Below are positions 1 to 10,342 of a stretch of DNA of 64,000 nt, one piece after another; positions within the stretch are counted from its first letter, which is position 1, and each line of letters begins with the position of its first letter. Source of the stretch: Pseudonocardiales bacterium (GTDB lineage: Bacteria; Actinomycetota; Actinomycetes; Mycobacteriales; Pseudonocardiaceae); contig JAHEXI010000003.1 of NCBI GenBank assembly GCA_023252195.1, forward strand, positions 1 to 64,000. The letters run 5' to 3'. The notes below the pieces were generated by a model that worked only from the letters and a program-made list of their open reading frames with translations, had not been told where the DNA came from and ran no database searches. The translations under genes and the position numbers were made by a program.

Positions 1-353
1 CCCACAGCGCCGACCTCGACCACACCATCGACCACGACCACGGCGGACCCACCACCACCGGGAACTCCGGACCGCTCTGCCGCCACGATCACCGCCTCAA
101 ACACGTTGGCCGGTGGCGACTGCACCAACCCACGCCCGGCCACTTCACCTGGACCACCCCGCTAGGCCGCACCTACCACACCCAGCCCCCACCAATCCTC
201 AACAACCTGCCCGAACCCCGACCCAGACCCGATAATCCCGACCCCTGGCCACTCGCCAGATCCCACGACGACAGTCCCATCCTGGACCGACCACCACCCC
301 CACCAGACCCGCCACCCGCGCCACCCGACCCCGACCAGCCGCCACCCTTCTGA
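1..353 (+). CDS. DUF222/HNH endonuclease family protein, C-terminal part, cut by window start
   Basis: Frame 3 reads HSADLDHTIDHDHGGPTTTGNSGPLCRHDHRLKHVGRWRLHQPTPGHFTWTTPLGRTY...PPPF*, the typical DUF222 HNH tail with proline-rich end; absent from the ORF track because it has no start. Confidence 0.85.
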   Translation, partial: HSADLDHTIDHDHGGPTTTGNSGPLCRHDHRLKHVGRWRLHQPTPGHFTWTTPLGRTYHTQPPPILNNLPEPRPRPDNPDPWPLARSHDDSPILDRPPPPPDPPPAPPDPDQPPPF

Positions 354-514
354 GGAGGTGACGGCACTCTGGAGTGCCCCGAGGTAGCAGTGACACCGAT
401 ACGGCTCGCTCGGTCGGCACGTCGACCAATAGCGTCGTGCCGACCGCTTTCGACGTATCGTTGGCCGTCGCTCTCGGATCGACGCCAGGTTGAGATGTTC
501 GGGACCGTCGCCGG

Positions 515-932
515 TTACACGATCAGACGAAACGTGAAGTAATCGATCTGCCAGCCGTCCTCGATGAGGCTGCGCTGGGCCACTACCTCACGTAGGAAGC
601 CGCCGTTGTCGATAAGGCGCAGAAGATAGGCCAAATCTCCGGAGGTACCGAAGAAGACCAGCATTCGACCGCCGTCTGTCAGGTATCGCCGTGCTTGGCG
701 AAAAGAATCTCTTCTTTGGCGCCATAGTTCTCATCCGTAGTGGCGGCTTCGAGTACGTCGCGAGGGGCAAACCAACGGAACGGCGGGTCGAAAACGATCA
801 GGTCGAACCTGCCGTCGACGTTGCTGAAGACGTCGCTGCGGCGGACTTCGATGCGGTCGCCGACACCGTTGCGCAGGGCGTTGTCGCGGGCGACCGCGAG
901 GGCGTGCAGGCTAGTCCGCCCGCCAGATCCGG
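515..932 (-). pseudogene. Class I SAM-dependent methyltransferase remnant
   Basis: Minus strand reads ALAVARDNALRNGVGDRIEVRRSDVFSNVDGRFDLIVFDPPFRWFAPRDVLEAATTDENY, then in another frame SFRQARRYLTDGGRMLVFFGTSGDLAYLLRLIDNGGFLREVVAQRSLIEDGWQIDYFTFRLIV*; ~1-nt frameshift near 690 and no clear N-terminal SAM motif. Confidence 0.7.
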
Positions 933-994
933 CGCGACTGGGCGAGTCACCGCCGGACCGTGGTCTGCGCCGCCGACGGCCAGATCCACCAGGT

Positions 995-1972
995 CTATGG
1001 CTTCATCGGCCGCACCCTGGGTGACTGATCGCGACGCGTGAAGAAGCCGTCGATCGAGTGCCGCAGTCCGGGGACGTCGAGTCCGTGGGCTGCGTCGTGC
1101 TCGGTGATGGTGCCGTAGCGACGCAGCTCGGCCTGGTACACCCCGAGGGCGAGCAGGCGGTGGCGCACCCCGTGTAGCGCCTGGGTCACCTGACCGGTGG
1201 AAGTGCCGGCGAGGTATGGCTCCACGATGACAACGTCGGGCTCGGTGAGCGTGACGCGCAACCCATCAGCGTCGAACGGGCGAACGGTGGCGGCGTAAAG
1301 CACGGTGACGTCGCGGTGTGCGGTGGCGGCGAGCACGCGATCAGCCATCGGGCCTACCGCCACGACGGTGCCGGCGTTGCCGTGGCGCAGCACGTTCATC
1401 CGCCCGGTGTCCACGTCTTGCGGGCGGCCATTGCCGCCGTTGTCCAGGCGCAGGTAGACCCGGTCCTGGCTGGCGACGGTCTGACGCAGCAGGGTGTCGA
1501 CCTCGACCGGATGTCCGGGGACGTGCACGGTCCATCCGTCCAAGGTGTCGAGCAGGGCGACGTCGCGATGCCCGAAATGGGTCTGCCCGCCGGCCGGCCA
1601 TCCGTAGGAGCCACCGGCGCTGACCAGCACCGCGCCGAGGCCTTGGTGGCCTAGGTCGAGTTTGACCTGCTCGAATGGCCGCTCGATTAAGAACGGCGGA
1701 AAGGTATGAACGATTGGCCGCATGCCGGTCATCGCGAGGCCGCCAGCGACGCCCAACATCAGTTGCTCGCGGATGCCGACGTTGACCACCCGATCAGCCA
1801 CCGGCGCGGTGGCCGCCGGGTCGAGGTAGCCGGCCCCGATCTCGGCCAGCACCAGCGCCAGGCGGGGGTCCTCGCGCAGCAGTTCAGGCATCAGCCGGTA
1901 GAAACGCTCGCGCTGGTCCTCAGCGGCGGGGACAGCGCTGACGGCCGGTGCGTTGGCGGTGGTGGTGGACAT
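995..1972 (-). CDS. Transketolase, C-terminal subunit (split transketolase)
   Basis: 325 aa with transketolase pyrimidine-binding features (VNVGIREQLMLGVAGGLAMTGMRPIVHTF). Confidence 0.85.
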   Translation of the reverse strand: MSTTTANAPAVSAVPAAEDQRERFYRLMPELLREDPRLALVLAEIGAGYLDPAATAPVADRVVNVGIREQLMLGVAGGLAMTGMRPIVHTFPPFLIERPFEQVKLDLGHQGLGAVLVSAGGSYGWPAGGQTHFGHRDVALLDTLDGWTVHVPGHPVEVDTLLRQTVASQDRVYLRLDNGGNGRPQDVDTGRMNVLRHGNAGTVVAVGPMADRVLAATAHRDVTVLYAATVRPFDADGLRVTLTEPDVVIVEPYLAGTSTGQVTQALHGVRHRLLALGVYQAELRRYGTITEHDAAHGLDVPGLRHSIDGFFTRRDQSPRVRPMKP

Positions 1973-1992
1973 GGGCGCTCCCTGGTTAGCGA

Positions 1993-2691
1993 TCAGCTGG
2001 TCTTGGGCTCGACATGGGCTACGACGACCAACGGCCGTTCGGGGTGATCGATGGTGAACGCCCGGCGCAGGGCGTCGTGGTCACGGCCGTCCACGTCGAC
2101 GGTGGCCCAACCCTCGACGGCGAACCGGGCCGCGATCCCGCCGGGCCAGCCCCGCCCTGCGGAATCGTTGTCGATCACCACGGTGGTGAGCCGGTCGAGC
2201 CCGACCCGGCCGGCAAACTGGATGGCCTCAGCGTTGCTGCCCTCCTCCAACTCCGCGTCGCCGACCAGGACCACCACGCGGGGCGTAGACCGCCCGGTCA
2301 GTCGAAGCCCGAGAGCCGTTCCCACCGCCAAGCCCAAACCGTGGCCCAGCGAGCCGGAGCTGATCTCCACTCCGGGCACCAGCGTGCCATCGGGATGGAA
2401 CCCGAGTGGGGAGTCAAACGTCCCGAACCCGTCCAGATCCTCAGCTGTGAGGAACCCGTGCGCGGCCAGCACCGCGTAATAAGCCATCGGACCGTGCCCC
2501 TTGGACAACAAGAACCTGTCGCGATCCGGGTCATCGGGATAGGCGGCGTCTACCCGCAAGATGTCGCGGTAGAGCACCCACAACACATCGAGAGTGGAAG
2601 TGGCGCTGGGCCCGTGCTTCTCATCACCGGTCATCCGCGTCATCAGCGCGGGCAGCTGCGAATAGGACAGTGCAGTCGTCATGCCAACCAT
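1993..2691 (-). CDS. Transketolase, N-terminal TPP-binding subunit
   Basis: SKGHGPMAYYAVLAAHG...GSLGHGLGLAVG...GDAELEEGSNAEAIQFAGRVGLDRLTTVVIDND. Confidence 0.88.
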   Translation of the reverse strand: MVGMTTALSYSQLPALMTRMTGDEKHGPSATSTLDVLWVLYRDILRVDAAYPDDPDRDRFLLSKGHGPMAYYAVLAAHGFLTAEDLDGFGTFDSPLGFHPDGTLVPGVEISSGSLGHGLGLAVGTALGLRLTGRSTPRVVVLVGDAELEEGSNAEAIQFAGRVGLDRLTTVVIDNDSAGRGWPGGIAARFAVEGWATVDVDGRDHDALRRAFTIDHPERPLVVVAHVEPKTS

Positions 2692-2757
2692 GCTCGAACC
2701 TCAAGCACGGTTGATGTCAAGGTCCAATCCCGCCGGCCACCGCCAGCAGCGTGCCCG

Positions 2758-3324
2758 TCAGGCCTGGCACATGGCCAGTAGCTTCGTCACGGTAGCCCAG
2801 TTGCGCGCCGTGGCTGACCCGGTGGCGGCCAGCGGACCTCCGGCTCGGGCGAGTTGTGCGGCCAGCTCGCTGCGCCCGAGACCATCTGGGGTATGCAAGA
2901 ACAACGTGCGTCCGACCACCGTCGCCTCGTCGCGGCTGCCCTTGTCCGTGGCCCGCTGCGCAGCGACGGCAATGGTGGCGAGCTGGTCGGGTCCGATCTG
3001 CTCGCTGGTGAACACGGCATGCAGGCATTTGGGATTCGTCTCGTCGGGATATGGGTTGTCCGTGATCACCTGCGACAGCTCGTCGCGGGACAGCACCACC
3101 ACTTTGGGCCGCACACTGAGTGATTCGGCGATGGCACACTCGAGGGCAGCGGCGATCGCTGAGGTGTTGGTCTGTGTGCTCGTGAACAACACGTTGCCGC
3201 TTTGGATGTAGGTCGCCACATCGGTATGTGCGAGGGAGGTCACGAGCGCGCGCAAGTCAGCCATGGAGACTCGGTTGCGGCCGCCGACGTTGATGCCGCG
3301 CAGCAGTGCGACGTGGGTGGGCAC
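2758..3324 (-). CDS. DUF1697 domain protein
   Basis: MPTHVALLRGINVGGRNRVSMADLRALV...YIQSGNVLF, typical DUF1697 N-terminus; GTG start. Confidence 0.88.
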   Translation of the reverse strand: MPTHVALLRGINVGGRNRVSMADLRALVTSLAHTDVATYIQSGNVLFTSTQTNTSAIAAALECAIAESLSVRPKVVVLSRDELSQVITDNPYPDETNPKCLHAVFTSEQIGPDQLATIAVAAQRATDKGSRDEATVVGRTLFLHTPDGLGRSELAAQLARAGGPLAATGSATARNWATVTKLLAMCQA

Positions 3325-3397
3325 GGCGCGATTCTGCCGCCGATACGGACAGGAACAGTACAGTGGGTGAGTTCTCAACTCGTGGGAGGAGGCAGAG

Positions 3398-3799
3398 ATG
3401 CTGTTGGATGGCGTGAACCACATCGCTTGGATCTCCAAGGACGTCGATCGGCTTGCCCGGTTTTACACGACGGTGTTCGATGCTGTCGTCGGACTCACGC
3501 GTGAGCACGGGCCAGGCGAGACGATGACCGTCATCGATATCGGCCCGACCACTCAGCTGAATATCTTCGTGATCGACGGCAACACCCAAGCCGATCGCCA
3601 GACTCCGATGTGGGGTCGCGGACGCATTGATCACGTCGGGTTGGCTGCCGCGTCCCCGGAGGCTTTCGAGACGATTCGCAGCCGGCTGGCCGACGCCGGA
3701 GCCAGCGACGGCACGGTCAACGACTTCGGCAAGGCCCTGAGTATCTTCTTTCGCGATCCGGACGGCCTTGAGGGAGAGGTGCTGCTGCCAAAGCCCTGA
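3398..3799 (+). CDS. VOC/glyoxalase family protein
   Basis: MLLDGVNHIAWISKDVDRLARFYTTVF...GRIDHVGLAA...FFRDPDGLEGEVLLP. Confidence 0.85.
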   Translation: MLLDGVNHIAWISKDVDRLARFYTTVFDAVVGLTREHGPGETMTVIDIGPTTQLNIFVIDGNTQADRQTPMWGRGRIDHVGLAAASPEAFETIRSRLADAGASDGTVNDFGKALSIFFRDPDGLEGEVLLPKP

Positions 3800-3850
3800 C
3801 AGCCGAGACAACCGGGACGTCCCACATCTCAAAGCCCTCGCATCGCCGGA

Positions 3851-4573
3851 TCAATCTCCCCGGCGCACCGGTCCGAGGATCTCTCGCTCCGCGGGAGTGG
3901 TGACCAGCCGCAGTGACAGCCAGAGGTCGGGACCCAACGCCACCACGCCGTCGTCGGTCAATGCCGTCAGCGCCTTGGCCATCGGTGGCGGGAGCCGCCA
4001 CATTCCGGCGGCCAGCTCTGCCTGGGCAGCTGGGAGCCGTTGCAGAAGCACCAGGTCGGCGTTGACCGCGGTGCTCTCTGCCTGCGGGTGCAGGTAGGGC
4101 AGCACGTACAGGGTCGTCTGCCATGCCGACCGCGGCGGGAACAGCTCTTGCGGGACGGCTCCGCCGTCGTGCACGACCAGCAGCGGAGCGTCTTCCGAGG
4201 CTCGCGGCAGCTCGACTGGCCCCAGCCGCCGTACCTGCACCAGGGGGGCCGGACGACCATCGGGGCCCTCGCCGGCCGCTCGGCTGAGCTGTTGCCAGGC
4301 ATCGGGTCTGCCGGTAGCGACGACCACCCAGGCGCCGGTGGCCATCGCGCGCAGGGAGACCTGTCGCGCCAGGTACAGCCCACTGACCAGGACCAGGCGG
4401 GTCGGCTGCGGGCGCAGCACCGACACGCTCAACGGTTCATCGTTGGCGCCGCAGCCCAGGACCATGCCGCCACGGTCACCCGAAGGGCTGATCGCATCGA
4501 GCAGCCCAGAAGTGACGAGGAACTCCGGTGCCCCCGTCCCCGCCGCGGTGGGGTTGCCCAGAGTCCGGCTCAT
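3851..4573 (-). CDS. Hypothetical protein, 4-bp overlap with eccE (possible ESX-associated factor)
   Basis: 240 aa, translationally coupled to eccE; family not recognised. Confidence 0.6.
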   Translation of the reverse strand: MSRTLGNPTAAGTGAPEFLVTSGLLDAISPSGDRGGMVLGCGANDEPLSVSVLRPQPTRLVLVSGLYLARQVSLRAMATGAWVVVATGRPDAWQQLSRAAGEGPDGRPAPLVQVRRLGPVELPRASEDAPLLVVHDGGAVPQELFPPRSAWQTTLYVLPYLHPQAESTAVNADLVLLQRLPAAQAELAAGMWRLPPPMAKALTALTDDGVVALGPDLWLSLRLVTTPAEREILGPVRRGD

Positions 4574-5889
4574 CGGTGCGCCCCGAGTGGCAGGGTCGCG
4601 GCCAAACCAGCGATCTGCATTCCGCGTAGCGGGCGCAGCGCCACCCCGAGGCGTTGCGAGACGGCCTGCAGCTGGCCGTCGGCCGCCTCGAGCTCCGTGG
4701 GGTTGCGGGCACTGACCCGGATCACCCCCCGCAGCCCGATTTCACCACCGTCCTCACCTGGTGACAGCGACAGCGACAGGGTCGTGGACAGGGCCCGCAC
4801 GCCGGTCAACGCGTTGAGGTTGTGCACCGCACCCCTGGTGCCCCAGCCGGTGATCGCGTGGCTGGCGTGCCCTACCCCGGCGGCCGTGACGGCTGTCCAG
4901 CCTTCGCTGAGCGTCACAGGTTGTCCGCTGCCGGCCACCGCAGACAGCTCGGCGGCGGAGATGCCGGCGCGCAGCAGCTGGTCGGCATCCAGTGGTCGAG
5001 TCGATATACCCCGGGCTTGCAGGTCGCTGCGGACCCGGGACAGCGCACCGATCAAGGCTCGGTGACAACCTGTCACACCGCCGCCACGTTCGGTCACCGC
5101 AGTGGGACAGCGGCGTGGGTCCAGGTTCACCGCCACCCAGGTGGTGCGCCTGGCAGCCACCGGCAGGGGGCCCAGGACCTCCAAATAGGAGCGCAGCGCG
5201 GGGGACGACGATGGCAGGGCGGTGCTGCCCGGGTAGCAATGCCAGATCACCTGGATCGAGTCCAGCACTACGCCGCGGTGTTCCAGGCAGGGGGCGAGCG
5301 CGCTGAGCGGCAGGCCGGCGGCACCCCCGACGGGAGTGATCATCGATGGTGCCGCGTCCACTTCGAGCACGGCGGTCCAGGTGTTCTGGTGGCACACCAG
5401 GCCTAGCGGTTCGCGCTGGTGGTCCGCGCCATGCGCGATGGTCAGATCCGGTAGAAGCAGGCGAAGCAGGTTCACCCGCGGATCGTCAGCGGCTACGACC
5501 GGCTGTTGTGGATTTCCCGTTGCCACCGGCTCCGGAACGGAGAGGCTGCGACCATGGCAGCGCACCAGGTAGCCGGCGGTGACCCCGACCCACTGCACCA
5601 GCCAGCGGCCGTGCCAGCGGCCCACCGCCAGGGGCACCGCGACCAGCAGCAGCACCACTGCAGCCCACCACAGCGCGGTGTCCACGGCGAGCAGCGCTAG
5701 ACCGAGCGCCAGCCCCCCTTCCAGCAGGACCAGGTTGACCACAGGCAGCGGACCCAAGCGCGAACCCACTGCGCGCAACCGGGCAGTCACTCTGGCGCGT
5801 GGTGCGCCGCTCGACTCTCGCACCGGCGGCTGTTCTGACTGCAGGTGACGCGTCGACTTCTGCTGGGGTGGCGCCGGTGCTGCGGTCAT
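4570..5889 (-). CDS. eccE: Type VII secretion protein EccE
   Basis: N-terminal TM pair (VNLVLLEGGLALGLALLAVDTALWWAAVVLLLVAVPLA), GRWLVQWVGVTAGYLVR, EccE-like body, position in ESX locus. Confidence 0.75.
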   Translation of the reverse strand: MTAAPAPPQQKSTRHLQSEQPPVRESSGAPRARVTARLRAVGSRLGPLPVVNLVLLEGGLALGLALLAVDTALWWAAVVLLLVAVPLAVGRWHGRWLVQWVGVTAGYLVRCHGRSLSVPEPVATGNPQQPVVAADDPRVNLLRLLLPDLTIAHGADHQREPLGLVCHQNTWTAVLEVDAAPSMITPVGGAAGLPLSALAPCLEHRGVVLDSIQVIWHCYPGSTALPSSSPALRSYLEVLGPLPVAARRTTWVAVNLDPRRCPTAVTERGGGVTGCHRALIGALSRVRSDLQARGISTRPLDADQLLRAGISAAELSAVAGSGQPVTLSEGWTAVTAAGVGHASHAITGWGTRGAVHNLNALTGVRALSTTLSLSLSPGEDGGEIGLRGVIRVSARNPTELEAADGQLQAVSQRLGVALRPLRGMQIAGLAATLPLGAHR

Positions 5890-5999
5890 ATCTCCGCCTC
5901 CGTGGGAGGACGGACGTGATGGTCCGCCAAGGGGGCTTCGCTATCCTGCGGCACCGTACAGCCCCGGAACAGAGCGCCGGAAAGAGGCGGTAGCACCCG

Positions 6000-6263
6000 A
6001 TGTCTACGAATCCGACCACCAAGGCGCAGGTGCAGGCCTACCGCTTCGTGCTCCGCAGAATGGAGTCAGCCCTGGTCCGCAAGGACGCGGTGATGCTGCA
6101 CGAGCCGATGCGCCACCACCTGCGGGCGACGGCGGTGGGCGTGATCCTCGCGCTGTTGGGATTAGCTGCGTTCTTCGTCGTCGGTAAGTTGCACCCGACC
6201 AGCCATACCAGCGGCCTGTCCGGGACAGCCGTCGTTGTGCAGACAGTGGTGGAGCTCCGCTAA
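6000..6263 (+). pseudogene. eccB: Type VII secretion protein EccB, truncated to N-terminal 87 aa
   Basis: MSTNPTTKAQVQAYRFVLRRMESALVRKDAVMLHEPMRHHLRATAVGVILALLGLAAFFVVGKL matches EccB cytosolic/TM N-terminus; no periplasmic domain follows in any frame. Confidence 0.8.
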
Positions 6264-6340
6264 GCGCTTCCGCCTGAAACTGCCGGGCGGCGATGCCTGC
6301 ACCGGTACCGACGTCGAGGACGTCGACCTCGACTCAGTCG
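6262..6340 (-). pseudogene. SAM-methyltransferase motif I fragment
   Basis: Minus strand reads VEVDVLDVGTGAGIAARQFQAEA (class I MTase motif I), immediately after the eccB truncation point. Confidence 0.5.
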
Positions 6341-6420
6341 TTCGCGCCGACAGCGGACCGGTCGACGATCGGCTACTGAGACGACATCCCCAGCAGCGGC
6401 CCGGCTGGTGCCATGATCGT

Positions 6421-6792
6421 GTGGTGAGGATTCGTGAAGACCCGGAGAGCTCCCTTGCACGGTTACGGGAGATCTGCCTGCACCTGCCGGGGGTCACCGA
6501 ACGACTCAGCCATGGCGAGCCCACCTGGTTTGTGCGCCGCTCCTTCGTGATGTACGCCGATCACCACCATGACGATCGGCTAGCTTGCTGGTGTGCGGCT
6601 CCCGTCGGCAACCAGGAGGAACTGGTGGCTGCGGACCCCGATCGGTTCTTCGTGCCGCCCTATGTCGGTGGCCGGGGCTGGGTCGGCGTCCGCCTCGACG
6701 TACCCGTGGACTGGGTCGAGATCGCCGAGATCGTCCTTGATTCCTATCGCACCGTCGCGCCGAAGAAGTTGCTCGCAGTACTCGACCGGTAA
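6421..6792 (+). CDS. MmcQ/YjbR family protein
   Basis: LREICLHLPGVTERLSHGEPTWFVRRSFVMYADHHHDDRLACWCAAPVGNQEELVAADPDRFFVPPYVGGRGWVGVRLD. Confidence 0.87.
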   Translation: MVRIREDPESSLARLREICLHLPGVTERLSHGEPTWFVRRSFVMYADHHHDDRLACWCAAPVGNQEELVAADPDRFFVPPYVGGRGWVGVRLDVPVDWVEIAEIVLDSYRTVAPKKLLAVLDR

Positions 6793-6989
6793 ATGGGAGG
6801 TCAGTTACTATTCGCCGTCCGCTGACCGATCCCTCTATCGGATGGCTGGATGGCTCGCGCTGCCGATGCCGCAGCGTGGGGGGATCATGGTGATCTTCGA
6901 GGGCGTTGGGCCTGGAACGCGCTGGGAACGTCACCGCGCCGCGCGCTGGTTGTCACGCTCGGGTTCCGGATCCTCTGGTGACGGCGCGG

Positions 6990-7353
6990 CTAGCCGGCGA
7001 CGATGACCCGGACGCCTGCCGTTTCGTACGTCGTCTTCGCGCGGGCATCGCGGGTGTCCAGGTCCGCGCCGTGCTCCGCCGCCGCAACGGCCACGAGCGC
7101 GTCGTACACCCCGCCCTCCGCGATGCCCAGCGCGCTGAGCATGTCCGGAAGACGTCGTCGTCGATCGTCGTATCGCCGGTGGCGACTAGCACACCGGACT
7201 CCTCGACCGACCGAGCCGTCCGCCCGGTCGGGACCAGCTGAGCCCAGCACCATAGCGGGAGATGCCCACAGTGGACCCTGCCCGAAGACCAAGAGCGTCC
7301 CGTAGCGGTTTCGGCACGACGATGCGTCCGACCGAGTCGATGGTGGTCTCCAT
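6990..7353 (-). pseudogene. AbrB-type antitoxin / PIN toxin (VapBC-like) remnant
   Basis: [37 protein letters not shown], frameshift near 7245, [30 protein letters not shown], then PIN C-terminus [50 protein letters not shown]-terminus missing. Confidence 0.75.
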
Positions 7354-7405
7354 TGGGCCAAACACTTCGGTGCACGCCGAAGGGCAACGGCTCCAGACTG
7401 GTGAT

Positions 7406-8818
7406 GTGACCGGACCGAAGAGCAGGATGAGCCGAGGCCCGGGAGAGGCTGCGGAGCTGGCCGAGCAGCGGGTGCTGTCGGTGGCGCTGGTGGCGGTATG
7501 CCTGGGCTACTTCATGGTCATCCTGGACACCACCATCGTCAACGTGGCGCTGCCCGCCCTGCGCGAGGACCTGGGCACGAGCGTGTCCGGGCTGCAGTGG
7601 GTGGTCGATGGCTACCTGTTGATGTTCGCCTCGCTGCTGCTCTCCGGTGGTGTGTTGGCCGACCGGATCGGCGCCCGGCAGGTCTTTCAGCTCGGGTTGG
7701 GCCTTTTCGTGCTGGCCTCGGTGGGGTGCGGGCTGGCCCCGACCACGGTCGTGCTGGTGATCGCCAGGCTGGTGCAGGGTGTGGGGGCGGCGCTGGCGGT
7801 GCCGGCGTCGCTGGCGCTGCTGCGCGCGGCTTACCCCGAGGCGGCCGCCCGGGCCCGGGTGATCGGGATGTGGGGCGGGATCGCTGGTGTCGCTGCGGCA
7901 GCAGGTCCAATCCTCGGCGGAGTGCTGGTCACCACGGCCAGCTGGCGCCTGGTGTTTTTTGTCAACATTCCGATCGGACTGCTCGCCATGGTCTTGACCG
8001 CCCTGCGGGTCCCTTCCCCCGATCCGAGGCCCCGTGGGCTGGACCCGGCCGCGCAGGTCACCGGCGTGCTCGCGTTGGCGGCGTTGACCCTGGCGCTGAT
8101 CGAGGGTGGCCATTTCGGGCTCAGCCCGCTGGTAATCGCCGCCGCGGTGGTGTCCGTCGCCGCGGCGGCCGGCTTCGTGGCCATCGAACGCTGGGTGCCG
8201 GCGCCGATGCTGCCGCTGGGCCTGTTCGGCAACGCGACGTTCTCCGGCGGCAATGCCGTCGGCCTGCTGATCAACCTCGGCTTCTACGGCGGGCTGTTCG
8301 TGATCAACCTGTACTTCCAACAGGTCCTGGGCTATTCCGCGCTGCTCGCCGGACTGGCACTGCTGCCTCAGATGGGTATGGCTGCTGTCGGATCCCTGTT
8401 GTCGGGCCGGTTCACCGCTCGCGCCGGCAGCCCGCGGCCCACCATGCTCGTCGGCTTGCTCGTCGGCTGCGCCGGGCTGTTCGGGCTGACTATCGCCGGG
8501 GCGCACACGCCGTACCCGCTGCTGATCGCACCGCTGGTCGCCGCCGGGTTCGGCATGTCGTTCACTATGCCCGCCGCGACCACCGCCGTGATGGAGGGTG
8601 CCCCGGCTGAGCGGGCCGGGCTGGCTTCTGGGGCGATCAACGCCTCCCGCCAGGTCGGCGGCGTGATCGGGGTGGCCCTGCTCGGCGACGTCGTCAGCGG
8701 CAGCGCGACGTTCATTCCCGGGCTGCGCATCGCTGTGATCATCGCTGGCGCGGCGTTCCTCGCCGGCGCCGTCCTGACCTTCGTCACGGTCCGCCGCCCC
8801 GCCGCTGCCGACGGCTGA
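7406..8818 (+). CDS. DHA2-family (14-TM) MFS drug exporter
   Basis: [45 protein letters not shown]...[21 protein letters not shown] start chosen over longer ORF. Confidence 0.9.
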   Translation: MTGPKSRMSRGPGEAAELAEQRVLSVALVAVCLGYFMVILDTTIVNVALPALREDLGTSVSGLQWVVDGYLLMFASLLLSGGVLADRIGARQVFQLGLGLFVLASVGCGLAPTTVVLVIARLVQGVGAALAVPASLALLRAAYPEAAARARVIGMWGGIAGVAAAAGPILGGVLVTTASWRLVFFVNIPIGLLAMVLTALRVPSPDPRPRGLDPAAQVTGVLALAALTLALIEGGHFGLSPLVIAAAVVSVAAAAGFVAIERWVPAPMLPLGLFGNATFSGGNAVGLLINLGFYGGLFVINLYFQQVLGYSALLAGLALLPQMGMAAVGSLLSGRFTARAGSPRPTMLVGLLVGCAGLFGLTIAGAHTPYPLLIAPLVAAGFGMSFTMPAATTAVMEGAPAERAGLASGAINASRQVGGVIGVALLGDVVSGSATFIPGLRIAVIIAGAAFLAGAVLTFVTVRRPAAADG

Positions 8819-8902
8819 GGCCACCGTCCCAGGCTGCACCAGCCAGAATCACGGCAGCCTGGCCGACCATCGCCACCTCCGCCCACCCAGCGCAGCCCGC
8901 GA

Positions 8903-10342
8903 TCAGGGGCGATGTTGGTGGTGGCGTTTGGTGGTCTGGGCGATCACTACGATGAGGCCTAGCAGGAGCAGGGCGGCGGCGGAGCCGACTAGGGCGACGG
9001 TGCGCGGGCGGGTGTCCTTCGGCGGCGGGGTGTGGAGGCCGGAAAGCTTCGCTGCGTTCACCGGGGCCGGAGCGGCACCTTGTTCCTCGGGTAGCACAGC
9101 GGTGAGTGCGGCAACCGGATCGATCATGCCGTAGCCGAGTTCCGCGCTGCGCCCGCCGTGGGCGCCGGCGTGTTGCGCGGTCTGCTCGATGCGATGCATC
9201 ACCTGGCGCGCGGTCAGGTTCCGGTATCGCTCCCGGATCAGCGCCGCGACCCCTGCGACGTACGGGGTCGCGAAGCTGGTGCCGTCGAGCGCGCGCGGCT
9301 GGCCGTGGGAGTCGACGAGGCCGGTGGTCAGTCCCGGGTGCCCAGCCGCCAGAGATACCGCGCCGGTGCCCGGTGCGGCAACATCGACCCACGGCCCACG
9401 GATCGAGAAATCTGCCGGTTCGCCGTTGTTGTCAGTCGCCGCGACGGTGAGCACGTCATCGTCGAACCAGCCGGGCGAGGAGATCGTGGTGACCGGCACC
9501 CCGGGACTGTTCTGCTTGCAGGTGCTACTGGTGTTGGCGGCGGCCACCACCACGACCACGTTGTGCTCCACTGCGTGGTGCACGGCGGCCTGCAGATCCG
9601 GCGCGTTGACCTGGTCACGCTCGGCCGGAAAACACGCGGCTTCCGAGATGTTGATCACTGTCGCACCCAGCTGCACGGCGCGCATCACGGCCCGCGCCAT
9701 GCTCACGGTGTCGCCGGCGCTCGGGCTGTGGATCTCCTGGCCGTTGTCGAGCTGGCGCAGCGGTACCGAGTAGAAGGTGCTGGCCTGCCGGATGGCGAGA
9801 ATCTGCGCCGCCGGGGCTACCCCGACGAATCGGCTGTTGGGATCAGGCGCCGCGGCGATCAGGCCAGCTACCACGGTGCCGTGACCGTCGCAGTCGAACA
9901 GGCCGGTGCGGTTTTCGATGTAGTCGCCGCCGTCGATCAACCTGCCGGCCAGCCTGGGATGGGGCTGCACCCCGCTGTCGATGACGGCGACCCGCTGGTC
10001 GCGTCCGGTCGTGTACTGCTGAGCTTGCCGGATCCGCAGCCGCCGCTGCGCTGGCGGCTCAACCTGGAGATTCTGCGGGTTGTCCGCGACCGGCTGCTGG
10101 CAGGCTGCCTGCTGCTCGACCGGACCCGTTTGCCGGGTGGCCGTGTTGTCCACGATGTAGGGCATGGCGTTCACGCTGGCCGGCGCTGGCAAGGCCGACG
10201 GGTCCACGGCGGGTGGCACTCCAGGCGGCCGATCACCGGGTTGGGCGGCCACTGGCCACGCTGGTCCCGCAAGGCACAGCAGTGCGACGGCGACGGCCAC
10301 CAGGGGAGTGCGACGAGGACGGGAGCCAGCGAGCGCCCTCAC
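8903..10342 (-). CDS. mycP: Type VII secretion-associated serine protease mycosin
   Basis: Subtilisin triad (VAVIDSGV, DGHGTVVAGLI, GTSFATPYVAGVAALIRE), signal peptide, C-terminal TM; 4-bp overlap with eccD. Confidence 0.93.
   Translation of the reverse strand: MRALAGSRPRRTPLVAVAVALLCLAGPAWPVAAQPGDRPPGVPPAVDPSALPAPASVNAMPYIVDNTATRQTGPVEQQAACQQPVADNPQNLQVEPPAQRRLRIRQAQQYTTGRDQRVAVIDSGVQPHPRLAGRLIDGGDYIENRTGLFDCDGHGTVVAGLIAAAPDPNSRFVGVAPAAQILAIRQASTFYSVPLRQLDNGQEIHSPSAGDTVSMARAVMRAVQLGATVINISEAACFPAERDQVNAPDLQAAVHHAVEHNVVVVVAAANTSSTCKQNSPGVPVTTISSPGWFDDDVLTVAATDNNGEPADFSIRGPWVDVAAPGTGAVSLAAGHPGLTTGLVDSHGQPRALDGTSFATPYVAGVAALIRERYRNLTARQVMHRIEQTAQHAGAHGGRSAELGYGMIDPVAALTAVLPEEQGAAPAPVNAAKLSGLHTPPPKDTRPRTVALVGSAAALLLLGLIVVIAQTTKRHHQHRP

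Noticed and set aside
6953-8839. 628-aa minus-strand ORF opposite the DHA2 MFS gene
   Set aside because: Mostly antisense to the MFS gene; only its distal part contains the AbrB antitoxin remnant, annotated separately.
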